Assembly (NCBI GenBank): GCA_964600595.1 | Contig: CAZRKL010000127.1 | Span: 1 to 7,055 of the forward strand | Source of the DNA: DAIOEK01 sp964600595 | GTDB taxonomy: Bacteria > Chloroflexota > Anaerolineae > Anaerolineales > Anaerolineaceae | Direction of reading: 5' to 3' | Length of the DNA stretch: 7,055 nt | Part shown: piece after piece, positions 5,827 to 7,055 of the stretch | Layout: every line of letters starts with the position of its first letter | Numbering within the stretch: the stretch's first letter is position 1 | Translations under genes and position numbers: made by a program | The notes under the pieces: generated by a model | Database searches by the model: none | What the model saw: the letters and a program-made list of their open reading frames with translations, nothing else | Told to the model about the DNA's origin: nothing

Positions 5827-6108
5827 CTATCCGCCGGAAGCGGTCGGAACCAGAATCAGACGGTCGCCCGGCTCCAGGGGCGTTTCCAATCCCTGACGTG
5901 TATAGATCTCATCCTCATTTACGTAGAACAGGATGTTTGCAGAAAGAATACCCCAATAAGTATAAATATGCGGTTTCATTTGGGGGTAATGTTCAAAAAG
6001 GTGTTTTAAGGCGTCACCAACTGTTCCGGTTGGAATTTCCATTTCGGTTTTCCAATCCATGAAGGGCTGAAAATAGGATGGTATCTTGAGCAAGGCTGTA
6101 TTTTTCAT
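5827..6108 (-). CDS. MoaD/ThiS/CysO-like ubiquitin-fold sulfur carrier (carrier 2)
   Basis: A 93-residue paralogue of the downstream carrier, again ending exactly in Gly-Gly (LILVPTASGG). Of the last 22 residues of the two proteins, 15 are identical by direct comparison, and both share a YP..(K/Q)PH(I/L)YT element after the first helix. The N-terminal halves differ much more, for example GDALKHLFEHYP against KEMLDDMVARYP, and YWGILSANILFYVNEDEI against RKGDLAAFVHLFLNEEDV. That suggests a shared E1 but different acceptor surfaces. It is the first gene of the minus-strand series, 25 bp before carrier 1. No Shine-Dalgarno precedes the ATG; a -10-like TATTAT ends 6 nt before it, as expected for a leaderless mRNA. 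The next Met (residue 17) would delete the first beta strand, so 6108 is retained. The function is presumably sulfur delivery; the acceptor is unknown. Confidence 0.88.
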   Translation of the reverse strand: MKNTALLKIPSYFQPFMDWKTEMEIPTGTVGDALKHLFEHYPQMKPHIYTYWGILSANILFYVNEDEIYTRQGLETPLEPGDRLILVPTASGG

Positions 6109-6114
6109 AATTAA

Positions 6115-6143
6115 ATAATAAAACGCCGATTAATATCATGCAA
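6115..6143 (-). promoter_or_regulatory. Candidate promoter of the carrier/E1/deacetylase operon
   Basis: On the minus strand TTGCAT (6138-6143) is followed after 17 nt by TATTAT (6115-6120, five of six to TATAAT). The hexamer ends 6 nt before the ATG at 6108, so transcription would start at or next to the A of ATG, giving a leaderless message. A perfect TATAAT also occurs further upstream (minus strand, 6147-6152) but lacks a good -35 and would give a leader of about 32 nt with no ribosome site. Confidence 0.42.
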
Positions 6144-6162
6144 GTTATTATATAAACATGAT
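6135..6162. repeat. Inverted repeat ATCATG-N16-CATGAT between divergent genes
   Basis: ATCATG (6135-6140) and CATGAT (6157-6162) are exact reverse complements with arm centres 22 bp apart, about two helical turns. The left arm overlaps the minus-strand -35 candidate (6138-6143) and the right arm overlaps the plus-strand -35 candidate (6161-6166). The layout would suit a dimeric regulator acting on both promoters, but 6-bp arms in AT-rich DNA can occur by chance. Confidence 0.25.
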
Positions 6163-6191
6163 GACGAAGCTATTGTGGATTAAGTTACAAT
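6161..6191 (+). promoter_or_regulatory. Candidate promoter of the DHH gene, leaderless type
   Basis: TACAAT at 6186-6191 (five of six to TATAAT) ends 6 nt before the ATG at 6198, placing the expected transcription start on the A of ATG. A weak -35 candidate, ATGACG (6161-6166), lies 19 nt upstream. No Shine-Dalgarno lies in the 20 bases before the ATG, which agrees with a leaderless message. Confidence 0.4.
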
Positions 6192-6197
6192 ACACTC

Positions 6198-7055
6198 ATG
6201 CACATCATTTTGACCCACGAACAGGCTGATTTTGACGCCATCGCTGCACTTGGGGCAGCTTCTCTACTCTATGATGGGAGTTTACCTGTTCTACCTCGTA
6301 AGATCAATCGTAATGCGAGGGCTTTTGTCTCGTTGTATGGGGAAGAGCTGGGTCTATTGGATATGCGGGATATACCATCCGGTTCGATCAAGCAGATAAC
6401 CCTGGTTGATACCCAATCTCTGGTTACATTAAAGGGTTTTTCAAAGGATACCTTGGTCAGGGTGATCGATCATCACTCATTACGGGAGAATAATCCTACC
6501 AATTGGTCTGTGCATCTTGACCAGGTGGGTGCTGTCACCACCGTTCTGGTTGAGCTACTCTTCGAAAACCAGATCAGTCTTACCCCCATCCAGGCGACTT
6601 TGCTATTACTGGGTATCTATGAGGATACTGGATCTTTATCTTATGCTTCAACCACTGTAAGAGATATCAGAGCTGCAGCGAACCTGCTTGAACATGGCGC
6701 ATCATTGCGCCTGGCAGCCGGGTATTTAAACCCACCCCTTTCAGCCGAACAGCATCAGGTTTACGAGCAAATTCTGGCAAATGCGAGAACGCATGAAATC
6801 GCTTCCTTGAAAATTATCACATCCACTGCCCAACCAATTGGTATAACCGAAGAGATTTCGAGCATCGCACACAAAATTCGCGATTTACTCGAACCAGATG
6901 GTTTGTTCATTCTTGTGGCAACAGATGAAGGTTATCGTTTGGTGATGCGCTCCACCACAGACCAACTCAATGTTGCCAGCATTGCCGCCCATTTTGGAGG
7001 CGTCGGGCATGACCGGGCAGCCGCGGCATTAATCCGCAAACTCCCGGAAGAAGTA
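6198..7055 (+). CDS. DHH-family phosphoesterase domain protein, N-terminal part (probable DHH-CBS-CCA-adding fusion)
   Basis: An open frame from ATG at 6198 runs to the window edge, giving 286 residues with no stop. The DHH phosphoesterase motifs are complete: THEQADFDA at 6-14 (His7, Asp11, Asp13), Asp71 in LVDTQ, D91-H92-H93, and Asp143 in YEDTG. A DHHA1 domain follows, ending in GGVGH at 267-271. DHH/DHHA1 proteins hydrolyse oligonucleotides or cyclic dinucleotides with Mn2+. The sequence PVLPRKINRNARAF and the LVDTQSLVTLKG stretch recall a bacterial group in which DHH/DHHA1 precedes CBS pairs and a tRNA nucleotidyltransferase domain; those parts would lie beyond base 7055, so the fusion is inferred. 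The gene diverges from the carrier operon. DHH assignment is firm, full architecture moderate. Confidence 0.88.
   Translation, partial: MHIILTHEQADFDAIAALGAASLLYDGSLPVLPRKINRNARAFVSLYGEELGLLDMRDIPSGSIKQITLVDTQSLVTLKGFSKDTLVRVIDHHSLRENNPTNWSVHLDQVGAVTTVLVELLFENQISLTPIQATLLLLGIYEDTGSLSYASTTVRDIRAAANLLEHGASLRLAAGYLNPPLSAEQHQVYEQILANARTHEIASLKIITSTAQPIGITEEISSIAHKIRDLLEPDGLFILVATDEGYRLVMRSTTDQLNVASIAAHFGGVGHDRAAAALIRKLPEEV

Noticed and set aside
4372..6108. Calling this cluster a molybdopterin (moaD/moeB) or thiamine (thiS/thiF) locus
   Set aside because: No moaE, moaA, thiG or thiazole gene is present, and the carriers resemble CysO more than MoaD or ThiS; the acceptor cannot be decided from this window.
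6147..6152. Perfect TATAAT on the minus strand as the main operon promoter
   Set aside because: There is no acceptable -35 at 16-18 nt, and the resulting leader would have no ribosome site. The TATTAT nearer the ATG fits better, although both could be used.

Overview
The window reads as a compact, ordinary bacterial chromosome segment of moderate GC, with no mobile element, RNA gene or CRISPR array visible. Gene content and protein style suggest a Chloroflexota bacterium, probably Anaerolineae. The clues are a two-part GNAT protein, a small FHA protein with a C-terminal membrane anchor, an AI-2E-family permease, and a DHH protein resembling the DHH-CBS-CCA-adding fusions of that phylum. This placement rests on remembered family resemblance, not on a search.

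Layout. At the left edge (1-318, +) is the 3' end of a gene that looks like a GNAT acetyltransferase. It converges on a long series of minus-strand genes. Read in the direction of transcription (right to left), these are two MoaD/ThiS/CysO-like sulfur-carrier proteins (6108-5827 and 5801-5529), a MoeZ-type E1-like adenylyltransferase with a rhodanese domain (5529-4372), and a PIG-L/LmbE zinc deacetylase (4361-3492). After a 76-bp gap come an FHA protein (3415-2759), an AI-2E-family permease (2734-1508) and a GNAT protein (1502-618). A further 77-bp gap with a candidate promoter leads to a 62-residue protein of unknown function (540-352). A rho-independent terminator for the minus strand lies inside the last codons of the convergent left-edge gene. 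At the right edge (6198-7055, +) a DHH-family protein begins, diverging from the carrier genes across 89 bp of AT-rich DNA, and runs off the window.

How the genes may work together. The carrier-carrier-E1 block is a self-consistent sulfur-activation module. Both carriers end exactly in Gly-Gly. The E1 has the ATP site, a Cys in the usual position, two CxxC zinc pairs and a rhodanese Cys, so it could adenylate the carrier C-terminus and supply persulfide sulfur to make a thiocarboxylate. The carriers resemble mycobacterial CysO more than canonical MoaD, and two of them share one E1. No Mec/JAMM protease, CysM or MoaE lies in the window, so the final sulfur acceptor is unknown. The deacetylase starts 10 bp after the E1 and its Shine-Dalgarno overlaps the E1 stop codon, so it is probably co-expressed. 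A link to low-molecular-weight thiol synthesis is possible but speculative. The FHA, permease and GNAT genes are tightly spaced and probably co-transcribed, but no shared function can be read from the sequence.

Start sites. Several genes have clear Shine-Dalgarno sequences that move the start downstream of the longest ORF. The two divergent genes at 6108 and 6198 lack one and instead have -10-like hexamers exactly 6 nt upstream of ATG, as expected for leaderless mRNAs.
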